Positions 37,701 to 45,446 of a stretch of DNA of 64,000 nucleotides are shown here, piece by piece. Source of the DNA: Brachypodius melanocephalos (taxonomy: Eukaryota > Chordata > Aves > Passeriformes > Pycnonotidae); assembly GCA_013398615.1 (NCBI GenBank), contig VZSR01000642.1, positions 25,875 to 89,874 of the forward strand, written 5' to 3'. A program made the position numbers and the translations under genes. The notes below the pieces were generated by a model that saw nothing but the letters and a program-made list of their open reading frames with translations, was not told the DNA's origin and made no database searches. Position 1 is the stretch's first letter. Each line of letters starts with the position of its first letter.

Positions 37701-37790
37701 TGCCCACGGTGTGTTCTGTGTTGTCTCCTCACAGATGGCTCCAACCCTTACACCTTGAAGCTTTGCTTCTCCACTTCATCCCATTTATAG
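15983..37790 (+). CDS. HNRNPLL: HNRNPLL, heterogeneous nuclear ribonucleoprotein L-like, complete gene in 13 coding exons
   Basis: Joining 15983-16189, 23499-23617, 23719-23956, 26556-26641, 28452-28548, 28647-28719, 32564-32635, 34144-34361, 34525-34646, 35287-35488, 36332-36389, 36506-36604 and 37735-37790 gives 1647 nt, or 548 residues plus TAG. Human HNRNPLL has 542. The protein is a nuclear RNA-binding splicing regulator that prefers CA-rich RNA and in mammals drives skipping of PTPRC (CD45) exons in activated lymphocytes. The layout is an acidic and glycine-rich N-terminus (1-80), RRM1 (about 83-157), RRM2 (172-250), a basic Arg/Gln linker (270-300), RRM3 (341-412) and RRM4 (459-545). 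Similarity to human is near-identical from exon 2 onward. The paralogue HNRNPL is excluded by the distinctive N-terminus, linker and C-terminus (SSHL). All frames join without a stop. Introns are GT-AG except intron 4. Confidence 0.96.
17233..17583 (+). mobile_element. Solo LTR of an avian ERVL-type endogenous retrovirus
   Basis: This element of about 350 bp in HNRNPLL intron 1 begins with TGTCGTGGTTTAACCC and ends with AAATTAACCCCAGCCCAAACCAGCACG, near-intact termini of a well-known avian ERVL LTR type. The internal GGGGGAGGGAATCAAAAGGG segment also fits. No gag, pol or env sequence adjoins it, so it is a solo LTR left by recombination between two LTRs. The terminal CA has decayed to CG. It lies in the same orientation as the gene. 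Confidence 0.72.
18656..18697. repeat. T/G-rich low-complexity tract
   Basis: This T-rich sequence, with interspersed G and TTTTTTG-like units, lies in HNRNPLL intron 1. It is simple sequence with no other structure. Confidence 0.8.
18881..18958. repeat. Polypyrimidine (T)nC tract followed by (GTTTT) units
   Basis: A pure pyrimidine run of (T)4-8C units is followed by GGTTTTGTTTTGTTTTGG, in HNRNPLL intron 1. It could bind polypyrimidine-tract proteins in the nascent RNA, but no nearby exon is evident. Confidence 0.85.
20157..20198. repeat. (AT)n dinucleotide repeat
   Basis: An interrupted (AT)n repeat of about 42 bp, with two AGAT interruptions, lies in HNRNPLL intron 1. Confidence 0.9.
23499..23617 (+). 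CDS. HNRNPLL: HNRNPLL exon 2 (first half of RRM1)
   Basis: The acceptor is TTGCTAG and the donor is TG|GTATGT. The exon encodes residues 70-108 plus two bases of Cys109, including SHHKVSVSPVVHVRGLCES, which is RRM1 beta-1 with its RNP2-like strand, and then the first helix. The exon is 119 bp and leaves in phase 2. Confidence 0.96.
23719..23956 (+). CDS. HNRNPLL: HNRNPLL exon 3 (second half of RRM1, start of RRM2)
   Basis: After an intron of only 101 bp (CTCCCCAG acceptor), this exon completes RRM1 with YVMMMPFKRQALVEFEN, the RNP1-like strand of this family. It continues through ITRPGNTDDPSGGNK into RRM2 beta-1 (KVLLLSIQNPLYPITV). The donor is GTG|GTATGT in phase 0. It encodes residues 109-188 and is practically identical to human. 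Confidence 0.97.
26556..26641 (+). CDS. HNRNPLL: HNRNPLL exon 4 (RRM2 middle), U12-type donor
   Basis: The acceptor CTTCCTTAG follows a (CTT)n-rich pyrimidine tract. The exon encodes DVLYTVCNPVGKVQRIVIFK and then RNGIQAMV, residues 189-216, plus two bases (GA) of Glu217. It is 86 bp and ends in phase 2. The downstream sequence is ATATCCTTTTT instead of GT, the consensus donor of the minor spliceosome. Confidence 0.95.
26642..28451 (+). other. HNRNPLL: HNRNPLL intron 4, U12-type (minor spliceosome), AT-AT termini
   Basis: The 1810-bp intron begins with ATATCCTTT (26642-26650), a perfect match to the U12 AT-type 5' splice site. TCCTTAAC at 28433-28440 matches the U12 branch-site core, and the likely branch A (28439) lies 12 nt before the last intron base. 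There is no long pyrimidine tract before the acceptor, as expected for this class. Only exon 5 starting at G28452 keeps the frame and restores the conserved VEFESV, so the intron ends in GTGTAT. Using the AC at 28439-28440 would create an immediate in-frame TGA. Confidence 0.88.
28452..28548 (+). CDS. HNRNPLL: HNRNPLL exon 5 (end of RRM2)
   Basis: This exon encodes FESVFCAQKAKAALNGADIY and then the beta-4 strand CTLKIEYAR, residues 217-249. The donor is AGG|GTAATG in phase 0. Phe222 stands where human has Leu. The exon is 97 bp. Confidence 0.95.
28647..28719 (+). CDS. HNRNPLL: HNRNPLL exon 6 (post-RRM2 linker)
   Basis: Preceded by a 98-bp intron (TTTGAACAG acceptor), this exon encodes PTRLNVIRNDNDSWDYTKPY and LGRR, residues 250-273, plus one base. 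This is the signature after RRM2 that the HNRNPL/HNRNPLL pair share. The donor is G|GTAGGT in phase 1. Confidence 0.96.
28720..32563 (+). other. HNRNPLL: HNRNPLL intron 6
   Basis: This 3844-bp intron is the place where, from published work on mammalian HNRNPL and HNRNPLL, a stop-containing regulatory cassette exon is expected. CA-rich sequence occurs at about 29130-29240 (ACCAAAAACCCAAACAAACA and CACCACCACCAC). Much of 29400-30500 is AT-rich without clear repeats. I could not assign a specific cassette exon by eye. Confidence 0.6.
32564..32635 (+). CDS. HNRNPLL: HNRNPLL exon 7 (basic linker)
   Basis: The acceptor is CACGTTAG and the donor is G|GTAAGT. The exon encodes RGKGRQRQAILGEHPSSFRH and DGY after completing Asp274; codon 298 is split. 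It is 72 bp, so it could be skipped without a frame shift. It matches the human linker residue for residue. Confidence 0.95.
34144..34361 (+). CDS. HNRNPLL: HNRNPLL exon 8 (linker and start of RRM3)
   Basis: The acceptor is CTCCTCAG and the donor is AAG|GTAAGG. The exon encodes SHGPLLPLPSRYRMGSRDTP, a Ser/Tyr-containing linker, and then RRM3 beta-1 and helix 1 (VVMVSGLHQLKMNCSRVFNL), residues 298-370. It is identical to human over nearly its whole length. Confidence 0.97.
34525..34646 (+). CDS. HNRNPLL: HNRNPLL exon 9 (end of RRM3)
   Basis: After a 163-bp intron, this exon encodes VKFMKTIPGTALVEMGDEYA and then AVTHLNNVKLFGKRLNV, residues 371-410, plus two bases of Cys411. The donor is TG|GTAAAT, weaker than the other donors of the gene. 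A CR1 insertion begins about 150 bp downstream. Confidence 0.97.
34795..35032 (+). mobile_element. CR1 LINE 3' fragment in HNRNPLL intron 9
   Basis: The stretch matches the CR1 3' region in plus orientation: TTGGGAAGAAATTCTTTTCTGTGAGGGTGCTGAGGCCCTGG, CACAGGGTGCCCAGAGAAGC and CCCTTTCAACCCCAACCA, ending in a decayed CTAAGATTTAT tail. It is heavily truncated and non-coding. It occupies over a third of this 640-bp intron. Confidence 0.88.
35287..35488 (+). CDS. HNRNPLL: HNRNPLL exon 10 (RRM3-RRM4 linker, start of RRM4)
   Basis: The acceptor is AATTCCAG and the donor is AAG|GTAAGC. The exon encodes VSKQHSVVPSQIFELEDGTS, the DFAMSKNNRFTSAGQASKN linker and then RRM4 beta-1 (PPSCVLHYYNVPLCVTEETF), residues 411-478. 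Human has Thr where this exon has Val just before the final Lys. Confidence 0.97.
36332..36389 (+). CDS. HNRNPLL: HNRNPLL exon 11 (RRM4)
   Basis: This 58-bp exon (acceptor TTATGACAG, donor C|GTAAGT) encodes LCEDHEVLSFIKYKVFDPK, residues 479-497. Human reads LCNDHEVLTFIKYKVFDAK, so the substitutions are conservative apart from Ala to Pro. Confidence 0.95.
36506..36604 (+). CDS. HNRNPLL: HNRNPLL exon 12 (RRM4)
   Basis: After a 116-bp intron, this exon encodes SAKTLSGLLEWECKTDAVEA and LTVLNHYQIRVP, residues 498-530, with the first base of Asn531. The donor is A|GTGAGT. A CR1 element begins only about 65 bp downstream. Confidence 0.96.
36665..37104 (+). mobile_element. CR1 LINE 3' fragment in HNRNPLL intron 12
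   Basis: This 5'-truncated CR1 copy of about 440 bp has hallmark segments in order: GATCAGAGGCCTGGAGCACCTC, GTTCAGCCTGGAGAAGAGAAGG, GAGGGTGGTGAGGCCCTGGC, AGAAGCTGTGGATGCCCC and the terminal AACACTTCTATGATTCT. It is better preserved than the copy in intron 9, so probably younger. Its 5' edge lies about 60 bp from the exon 12 donor. Confidence 0.92.
37735..37790 (+). CDS. HNRNPLL: HNRNPLL exon 13 (C-terminus and stop)
   Basis: The acceptor is CTCCTCACAG. The exon encodes NGSNPYTLKLCFSTSSHL, identical to the human C-terminus, followed by TAG at 37788-37790. It completes the last beta strand of RRM4. Confidence 0.97.
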
Positions 37791-38480
37791 AGAAGAGGAC
37801 AGCATGTTCAGAGCTACCTTCACCTGGATTTGCAAGTTCAAAACTACACTTCGTTCACAAAGCTCTAAAGTGGTTGTTCTAATGTTGCCTTGTTTCAACT
37901 TAATTCTAATATCTTTTATCTTGTTTTATAATAAATGGATGTTCCTTCATAAATACAAACCAGATTTTTTTTTATTTTTGCCTCTGAGAAGTAAATGTTG
38001 TAAGCTTACTACAAAGTTTGTATTTTGTTAGTGTAGTATCTTCAAATGTCTAAAGAAGCACCAGTAGGATAAACAAGATTGTTTCTTTTCAAAAAAATGA
38101 AATATATTTGCATTTTCAAAATGTTAAAGATTAGCAAGTATTTTTCCATTTGTAGTCTTAATTGGCAGATAGAACTATTACAGCAGAATTTAAAATGTAG
38201 AACTTGTTTTTCAGTATGTTAAGTAGTGAAGTATGTTGCAATACTAAAAAGAAGCTTGTATTTATAAAATGCTTTGATTGGGTTAATGTTGCACATACTG
38301 AACTTTTAGTAGTATAGACTCGATTTATAGTTCAAACAGAGCTAACATAGAAAATTATTAAGTATGTACACGTGTATAGTATGAATTCATACTTATTTAA
38401 AGTGGTTTTGTTTTGTTTTTTAAAAAAATCTATTTTCCATTTGCATTAGCATGATGCCATCTACAGCTAGTCCCACCGTA
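37791..38480 (+). other. HNRNPLL: HNRNPLL 3' UTR (proximal part, end uncertain)
   Basis: The AT-rich DNA after the stop codon carries a consensus AATAAA at 37930-37935, which would give a short 3' UTR of about 160-170 nt. The sequence stays AT-rich and free of repeats to about 38480, so a longer form is possible. No second perfect AATAAA was seen in that stretch. Confidence 0.5.
37930..37935 (+). terminator. HNRNPLL: Candidate HNRNPLL poly(A) signal
   Basis: A canonical AATAAA lies 140 nt after the HNRNPLL stop codon, and T-rich sequence follows at 37970-37980. It is the first such signal in sense orientation after the gene. Confidence 0.55.
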
Positions 38481-40556
38481 GGGGCCTTTTAAAAATTAAA
38501 ATTGCAAGCCTGTATCAATGTGTTCATCCTCATTTTCCATGATTTAAACTTAAATCTTTGGTGTTTAACATATCCTTTTGACTCTTTTTTTTTTAAGCAG
38601 TGGTTATGACATACTAAAAATGGTGAAAGTTGTGGGGGGGTTACAACATGGATCGCAATAGAAGCCAAGGTGGTCAAAATAGTTAAAGCAAAAAGAAAGC
38701 CCCCACCATATCCTCTCATACCTGGACAGTTAAATCAATGTTTTCTTCTTCTCATTTATCTTAAACATCTATTATGACCATGAAGGAATTCACTGGGTGA
38801 ATAGTCTGGGCTTCTCTGTAGCTTAAGCTGAGGTAACCTCAGTGAGATTCAGGTAAAGTAACTGAATGTGATGTGAAATTAATAAGGTGAGGAATCTTTT
38901 ATGTTGGAGAAGACCATTTGTTCTATCCCAGTACTTTGAAACCTGCCTTCTGGAACTGGAGCTGTGTCTTATTTCTGGCTAAGCCCCCAAAAATGGGAAT
39001 CCAAGCACTGGAGTCTGGGAGCTGTTGTCCTAGGCTCTGTGTGTGTTCCCCTTTCTGAATTCACAGTGGATTGTTGAGGGCTTCTTCCAATTCTGTTCTT
39101 AGTCATTACAGAGAAGTTACTTTATCAGCTATTTTATGCTTCATCCTGCAAGTTCTTTGTTCTGTCTTTATGGATTTTATCTATATCCATCCTTTATGCC
39201 AGATGATTTGTGCAGAGTCCTTGAGAGATTATGTTGTAGGATGTTTACAGGCTGTGAGCATTGCACATCTTTCAATACAGACTGGATTTTCCCCATTCTT
39301 AATTTCAAGGCAAATATTCCTGATCATACAAGGGAAAATGTGTGAGATGTCCTTCAGGTTTTCTCATCAACAATGATTCATTTCTGCCCTGTCTACCTCC
39401 GTTTTCTTCATGCTTCAGGTAATGAGTGTTTTAGGTATTCATATCAGGCTTTTAATATGTCTGAACTGGGAACTGCAAACCAGCTGTTCTTGGGCAGCTC
39501 TTTCAGCACAGGGTTTGGAATAATCCCAGCCTCCTGTCTGTGAGGTGGCAAAGAGACTTGCATTTTAGGGGCACTGCTGAGACTCAGTGCTCTTTCTCCA
39601 GAAATTCCTTCCAGACAGCTCCAGCACAGAAGTCCACGTGCCATATCTTGCTGCTAGTGAAATGCTCTGTGCTGCTTAGTGTTTTAACTGGAAAAAATCT
39701 CTCCCAATTCCTCATTTCTCTTTTATCAACTTAAATATTCTGTGGAGGCCTGTTTCTTTTGTCATAATTTCCATTGCTGGTTGTACTGATGTAGTTCCAG
39801 AAATCATTTTGTAGCTGAGCATTACAAATAGTCTGTTTTCAAATTGCAGTGTGGAATGAGTGACCCTTAAAGCATTCAGGTTTCATCTAAAAAGAAAAAA
39901 AAAAATGCACTTTCATGTTTTGGTGTCCTCAGTGGATCACATAATTCAGTGCCTAAGATGTTCAGGTGACAGGCATTTTCCTGTGTCTTCCGAGATCAAA
40001 TGCAGCATTGTTCTGGATACATCATAGAGGACTTGATAGCAGCTGCAAGGCCCACATGCAAAATGAGTAGCCTGTGCCATGTGGGGCAGGAAAGAGAGGA
40101 GGCTGAAGAGTTGTGCAAGCTTCTTTCTCCACAAAATAATCATCTTATTCCTGTATTCGTGAGAACAGGAAAGATTCCTTGTTGGTGTTTTGCTGTTAAA
40201 AGAAAATGATTTTTGGGGGGGGCCTACAAGAGTGGATGCTTGTCCTCAGGAAGGAATGAGGTTGGTCTTCTTCCACACACAAGGTCCGTGTTCACCTTTA
40301 ATCTTGCTCTTTAGAGCAAAGCCCAAACAGTGGGGCAGGTGGGATTAGTGGCTCCAGAGGGAGTGAGTAAAGTTTGTCTCTCATTTGGCAGTGGCATTAC
40401 CACACTTGTTAGATTAAACCTTCAAGGTCTCTTAATGCAGGGTTTTTTTTCCTGTCTCTTTTGCATGTCATACAAACAAAACATTGAACATTGCTATGCA
40501 CATTCCCTGCTTGTAAACAGCTGTCATTCACAATGTAATACCTTCATGTCTGTCCC

Positions 40557-40600
40557 ACTTTTTTTTTTTTTTTTTTGTGTGTGTTTTTTCGTTTTTTGGT
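40557..40600. repeat. Poly-T / T-rich tract
   Basis: A run of about 17-18 T continues into a TG/T-rich sequence. It could be the reverse complement of an A-tail, but no retrocopy body is seen. Confidence 0.85.
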
Positions 40601-43026
40601 GAAGTTTTGTTTGTTTTTCCAATTGACCACCTTTCACTGGGGGTAAAGATGTATTGAGGTGGAGATCTGTTCCTCTTCTCATGATACTTTAGTTCTTGTT
40701 TATATTTATTTTTCCTTATATGCAAGAAGTGTGAAGAGTTGTTTTTTGACTTTCTATACCACCACAGCAAGATAGAGTGTATTGCTAGGGGGATGAAAGA
40801 GAAGATTTAAAGGAAACCGTGGGGGCTGTGTTTGGGTATCCTGCTTTGTGAAAGGAATGATACAACTGGATGTGGTGTCACTAAGTCTGGCTTTTAGAAA
40901 GGGATAATGTTTGAGGCAAGCTGGCTTGTTACTGGCTGAAACCCTTTTGTTGTAATTAAATGCAACTTGCTCCTTTTCCTGCTGTGTGTTTTCTTGTGAG
41001 CAGCTCTTGAACTTGTTTGAATGTGCTGGTGCCTTAGCAGGAGACATTCAGTCTCTTCTGTTAAATTATGCATTGAGGTCTGGGAACATGAACACTTTTT
41101 GCTCAATGATTTTTTCATCTCAGGGATGTGTTTAAACATATTTGTGATTCTTTTGTGTGTTCCTTTTTTTGAAAATACCTTGCATTCCCACATCTGTAGG
41201 TACCAGTGGGTTTTTTTTGCCATTCCAGGGTTTCATGGCTACTTTATGTCTATATTTATGTTTAACCAGTCAGAGAGAAGTGTGCTGCATGACTGATTTG
41301 TTGTGAAATTCAAGTATCTTCTCAGTTGCACCATTAATGTTGATGCTTCTGGGGAGGGGTGATCAGATGTGCTCACTCCTGTGATAATGTGATGTTTCTA
41401 GGGTGCCATTTGGGTTCCTTAGAACCAGAGTCAATTAAAAATAACCTGAACCAAATAGGTGTTCAGGGGTTTGAGGATGATGAGGCCCCCAAGTTCTACT
41501 GCTAAAGCATCTGATTTGATAAAGAGTCAATCCATTCCTAGACAGCTGCATCATCAAATTAAAAGAGCAAAATATTTGTGTTCTGTTTAGTTTCCTAATG
41601 CATAATAGCCTTTCCCTCGTTAAAAATAGAGGATTTCTTCCTCCAAGGACTGTAATTCTCCCAGGATGTGGAGCAACCTAATGCAGCCAGATTACTTCTG
41701 CTGTGCTTTGAGCATGGCTCTCTGAAGGAAGTAACCTCAGTCCCTTTTCTTGTGTTCAGAAAGCTTTATGTGCTGTGTGCCAAGCCTTCCTGTCCTGCCC
41801 TTTCCCAGCCATACATGAATTCAAATGAGTTCCCTGCTCTTCCTCCTCACTGTTGCAGCTACTGAAGAGTGGTCTTCATTTCTGGCACGATTTATTTAAC
41901 TTTTCCTTCTCTGGTGTTCATGGGGCAGCTGCAGCCTGAGTGGGTCTTCATGCAAGGGAGCCCTGCAGGAATGTGCCAGGAAGCCAGCAGCTATGGCAAG
42001 ATAATTAACCCTCTTTTCCAAAGCATCTGGGATCCAGGAAAACAAATTAATCCTGGCAGGGGCAGTACAGCAGTATTCAGAATTAAACACTGGAGTGGGA
42101 TTGTAGGATGGGGGATGGCTGAGGTTGGCACTTGGAGCACAATGCAGAATGTAATTACTCAATTTCATATCAGCCATTATCTGTTTATTTTCTCTTGCCA
42201 TCTTTTCTTTCCATTTGTGGTTTCATCTTTCTTCAAGCTACTAAAAAAATTAAATTGTTTGTGCTCCATTCAAAATTCGAGTGGGTAGTAGTCAAATAAG
42301 CCTCCAGAAGTTATTAGAGTGCTTCTTACTGAAAATCCTACATTTTCTGTCTCTTAGGGCTGTTGATACAATAGACTTTGGATCTTTCAGGAAGCACAGT
42401 TTGTATATAGGTGATCAGCAAAGTGCAAACTCCTGGCCATTTTAAACTGAATGGCATGGATGCAGGGATTTGCATGTAATATAGATTATGCTTCTATTTT
42501 CTGTTAACCACAGCACTGTAACTGCTAAATCAGATTAAATCAGTGAGCTTTAGATAAGCATCCTGTCAAAAGGCTTCAGAAGTGTCTTAAGAAATAGCCT
42601 GGTCAGACAGTGACCTGGTAATCTTTATTTAAAATTGCTGCATGGCTTCTGATTGAACCACAGTAACCTGAAACTTCAGTGGCTGAAGGTGAGAATCCCA
42701 CTTAGGGAACTTTTAGTTCTCTCATCTTCTTGGGGTGCACTTTAAATCCAAAACAAACTCTTGAGTTCTGAGGATAGAGCTCAAACTGGAATGTTTTAGT
42801 TACACTTAAATACACTCAAGATTTCTGTGGTGTTTTTCTCTCTTTTTATTGCTGTATGGGCAAAGACCTGTCTGTACCTTCGTATGGATCCTTTGTATGC
42901 CGCTAACTCCTCCTTTTTGTGTCCTTTTAACATGAAGCAATGAGAGCTAACCAGAGGATTCCAGATTAAGACTGAGCTATTGATTTATTTCAGAGTAACA
43001 TGTTCTCTAGTCTTGCTTTTTTCAGC

Positions 43027-43064
<38 letters not shown>
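43027..43064. repeat. Perfect (TAA)n microsatellite
   Basis: This is 38 bp of uninterrupted TAA units in intergenic DNA. Confidence 0.96.
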
Positions 43065-45406
43065 GCATCCCTACCTGAAGTAGTCTGTAGGCCACGTTTC
43101 TCTCAGGAACAGAAATAAGGTGATAACACTTCAGCAGGTCTTCAAGCTGAGTGCAACCCTGCTCCTCTTGCTTTCTTCACTGTAGGCAAATAACAATCAT
43201 GAATGATGTGAGTGTTGATTCAATCTGCCCCTGCCATTACCTCCAGTGCTCCCACCTTTGATGACCCTGGCATTGCAAAGAAAAAAAAAAATTAAGGTTT
43301 TCCTTCTTATCTCTCAAAGCTTCCAAATGAAGCTTGTTCTTCTGTCTTCTGCACAATGTGAAAAGTCCCAAGAAACAGGGCAGGGATATTCAAAGATGAT
43401 GCAAGGACAACAGAAGCTCATCTTACTCTTTGAAACTGGCAGGAGGGAAAGAGTTGGAGCTCCTGGCCTGAGGCTGCCAGCATAGTCTCCATTTTATTTC
43501 CTTGCTGAAGGCAGATTCAGTTTGCAGGAGCTCTGCTTTGTGGAGCTTTCTGGAAAACATCTGGCCAAGGACAAGGCTCCTTTTCCAGGGAGGCCAGAGA
43601 GGCTCTGAACCAGGATGGTTCATCAGGGCAGTGTGAAATGTGTGTGGGGTGAGGCTCTCTGCTCCAAGGGGACTCTTGTTTCCCTCCCCTGGCATGCTGC
43701 CATCCCAGCAGCCTTGGCAGGAGCCCTTCCTGCACTAAGCTGCTCATAGCTGACCAATGTTTGAGAGGGGCTTGTCTTTAAACTGCTTAAGCAGCAGTCA
43801 CTTTCCATGTGAAGCTGCTCTTAAGCCATTTTGCAAGCACTTAAGCTGCTTCTATCTTTTAGTCCTCTTGAGATGCTGATATTCCCCATTTCCCCAGTCA
43901 CTGTGTGCCTGCCTATACCTTGCATTAGCCTGGTTCCTGCTAAAGACTCTGCAGATCAGTATTCCAAAGAGTTGTTCACTGAGTGTCTGTTTTGAGCTCT
44001 GTGTGTGCTTTGAGCTTAGGCCTGCCAGCTGTGAGGTTGGCTCCTGAGCCAAGGAGGAGGGAGTCTGCCCTAACTTTTTAAGGCAAAAGAGCCCTTAAAA
44101 CAAATTGCCCAGTGCTCCAGGTTTCACTGGGAGCTCAGACACTTGTCCACACTTGTCCTGCAGCTTGCTGAGGAGTCTGTTTACTCTTAGCCAAACACCC
44201 TGCCAATAACCCTGAATCAGCCTTGTACCCAGGGCTGTGCAGCACAGGCCAGGCTGATAACAGCTGCATTTTGCTTTGTGTCCTTTCCAAGCCCAGAGCA
44301 AGTTCCCCTGCTGAGATCTGGGAGAAGGGTAGGTGGAGAGGCTGAGCTGTGTTCACCTGGGAGATACCGTTCTTATCTGCTCTGTGAGCAAAGGAGCAGG
44401 GGGAACACGAGCACACCTTTGGCTCTTGGTTGTGGCAGCAGCACAGAACAGACACCAAAGCCTGTGCTGCTGGCCTGTAAGCAGAGAAGCTTTCCAAGCC
44501 AGGCTGCTTGAGTTTACACACAGGCGTCTGGTAGATGGATTGGGGCAAAATGGATTTTATTCACGCAGTTTAGATAGTTTTGGGCTTGGTACGAGGTAGA
44601 TGTGTGGCATGTGGCTGGCACATGATGAATACATGAGGATCTTTGAGTTTGCTGTTTTCTTGCCAATTTCTCCTGGTTTCCTGATGAAATGGAGCAGCAT
44701 GCCCCTGCAGCTTGCTTGACCTTGGAGATTGCATTGGTCCTCACAGGTGCACAACCAAGTGCCTGTCCTTGTCCTCCCACAGCTCCAGGCTCTGCTGGGG
44801 AATGTCACTGGACTGGTTGTGCATTGTGTGGAGGTGATACTGAATAACCTACCTGGGCCTGGGTTTTGCCTGCAGGGCTTTGTAAGGCCAGGGGGTGCCA
44901 GTTTCTGCCAGATTCTGCCAGGAATCTGGTGAGAGTGAGGCGATGAGCACAGTGAAGTATAAGGCAGCTATTGCCACAAAGACATTTATCAACTACTTCC
45001 CTGCAGACCTTTCACAACAGACTTCTGCCTCTCCTCCTTCTCCTGGTTCCTTTCAGGGCCTATAGTTCTGCCTAGAAATAAATTGTACATTATTTTTTAA
45101 AAGGATGAAAAAATGGCCTTAGATGATATGTAGTCCCAAATTCCCTTTATGCCAGGCACAGCCCAGGTGATAAAATCCTGGGTTGCTCTGTTTATCTGAC
45201 ATACAGAAGGCTGCCATGGAGGAAAGGGCAAGGTCCTTCAGGAGCAAGCACCTGCAGCTCTGCTGTTGTCAGGTTTCTGGAGTATTTTACCTGATTTGCA
45301 TCCCTGGACCAGATACGTGATCATCTGAAATGCTTCCTGAGATCCACTCAACTTACTTTTCTGTCAACTGAAGCTGGAAACTATCTCAAAGTAGCAGGCA
45401 TAGATG

Positions 45407-45446
45407 TTGTCGTTATTATCATTGTTGTTGTTATTGTTATTATTTC
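45407..45446. repeat. Imperfect (TTG/TTA)n trinucleotide repeat
   Basis: Mixed TTG and TTA triplets with occasional C substitutions form an old, interrupted microsatellite. Confidence 0.85.
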
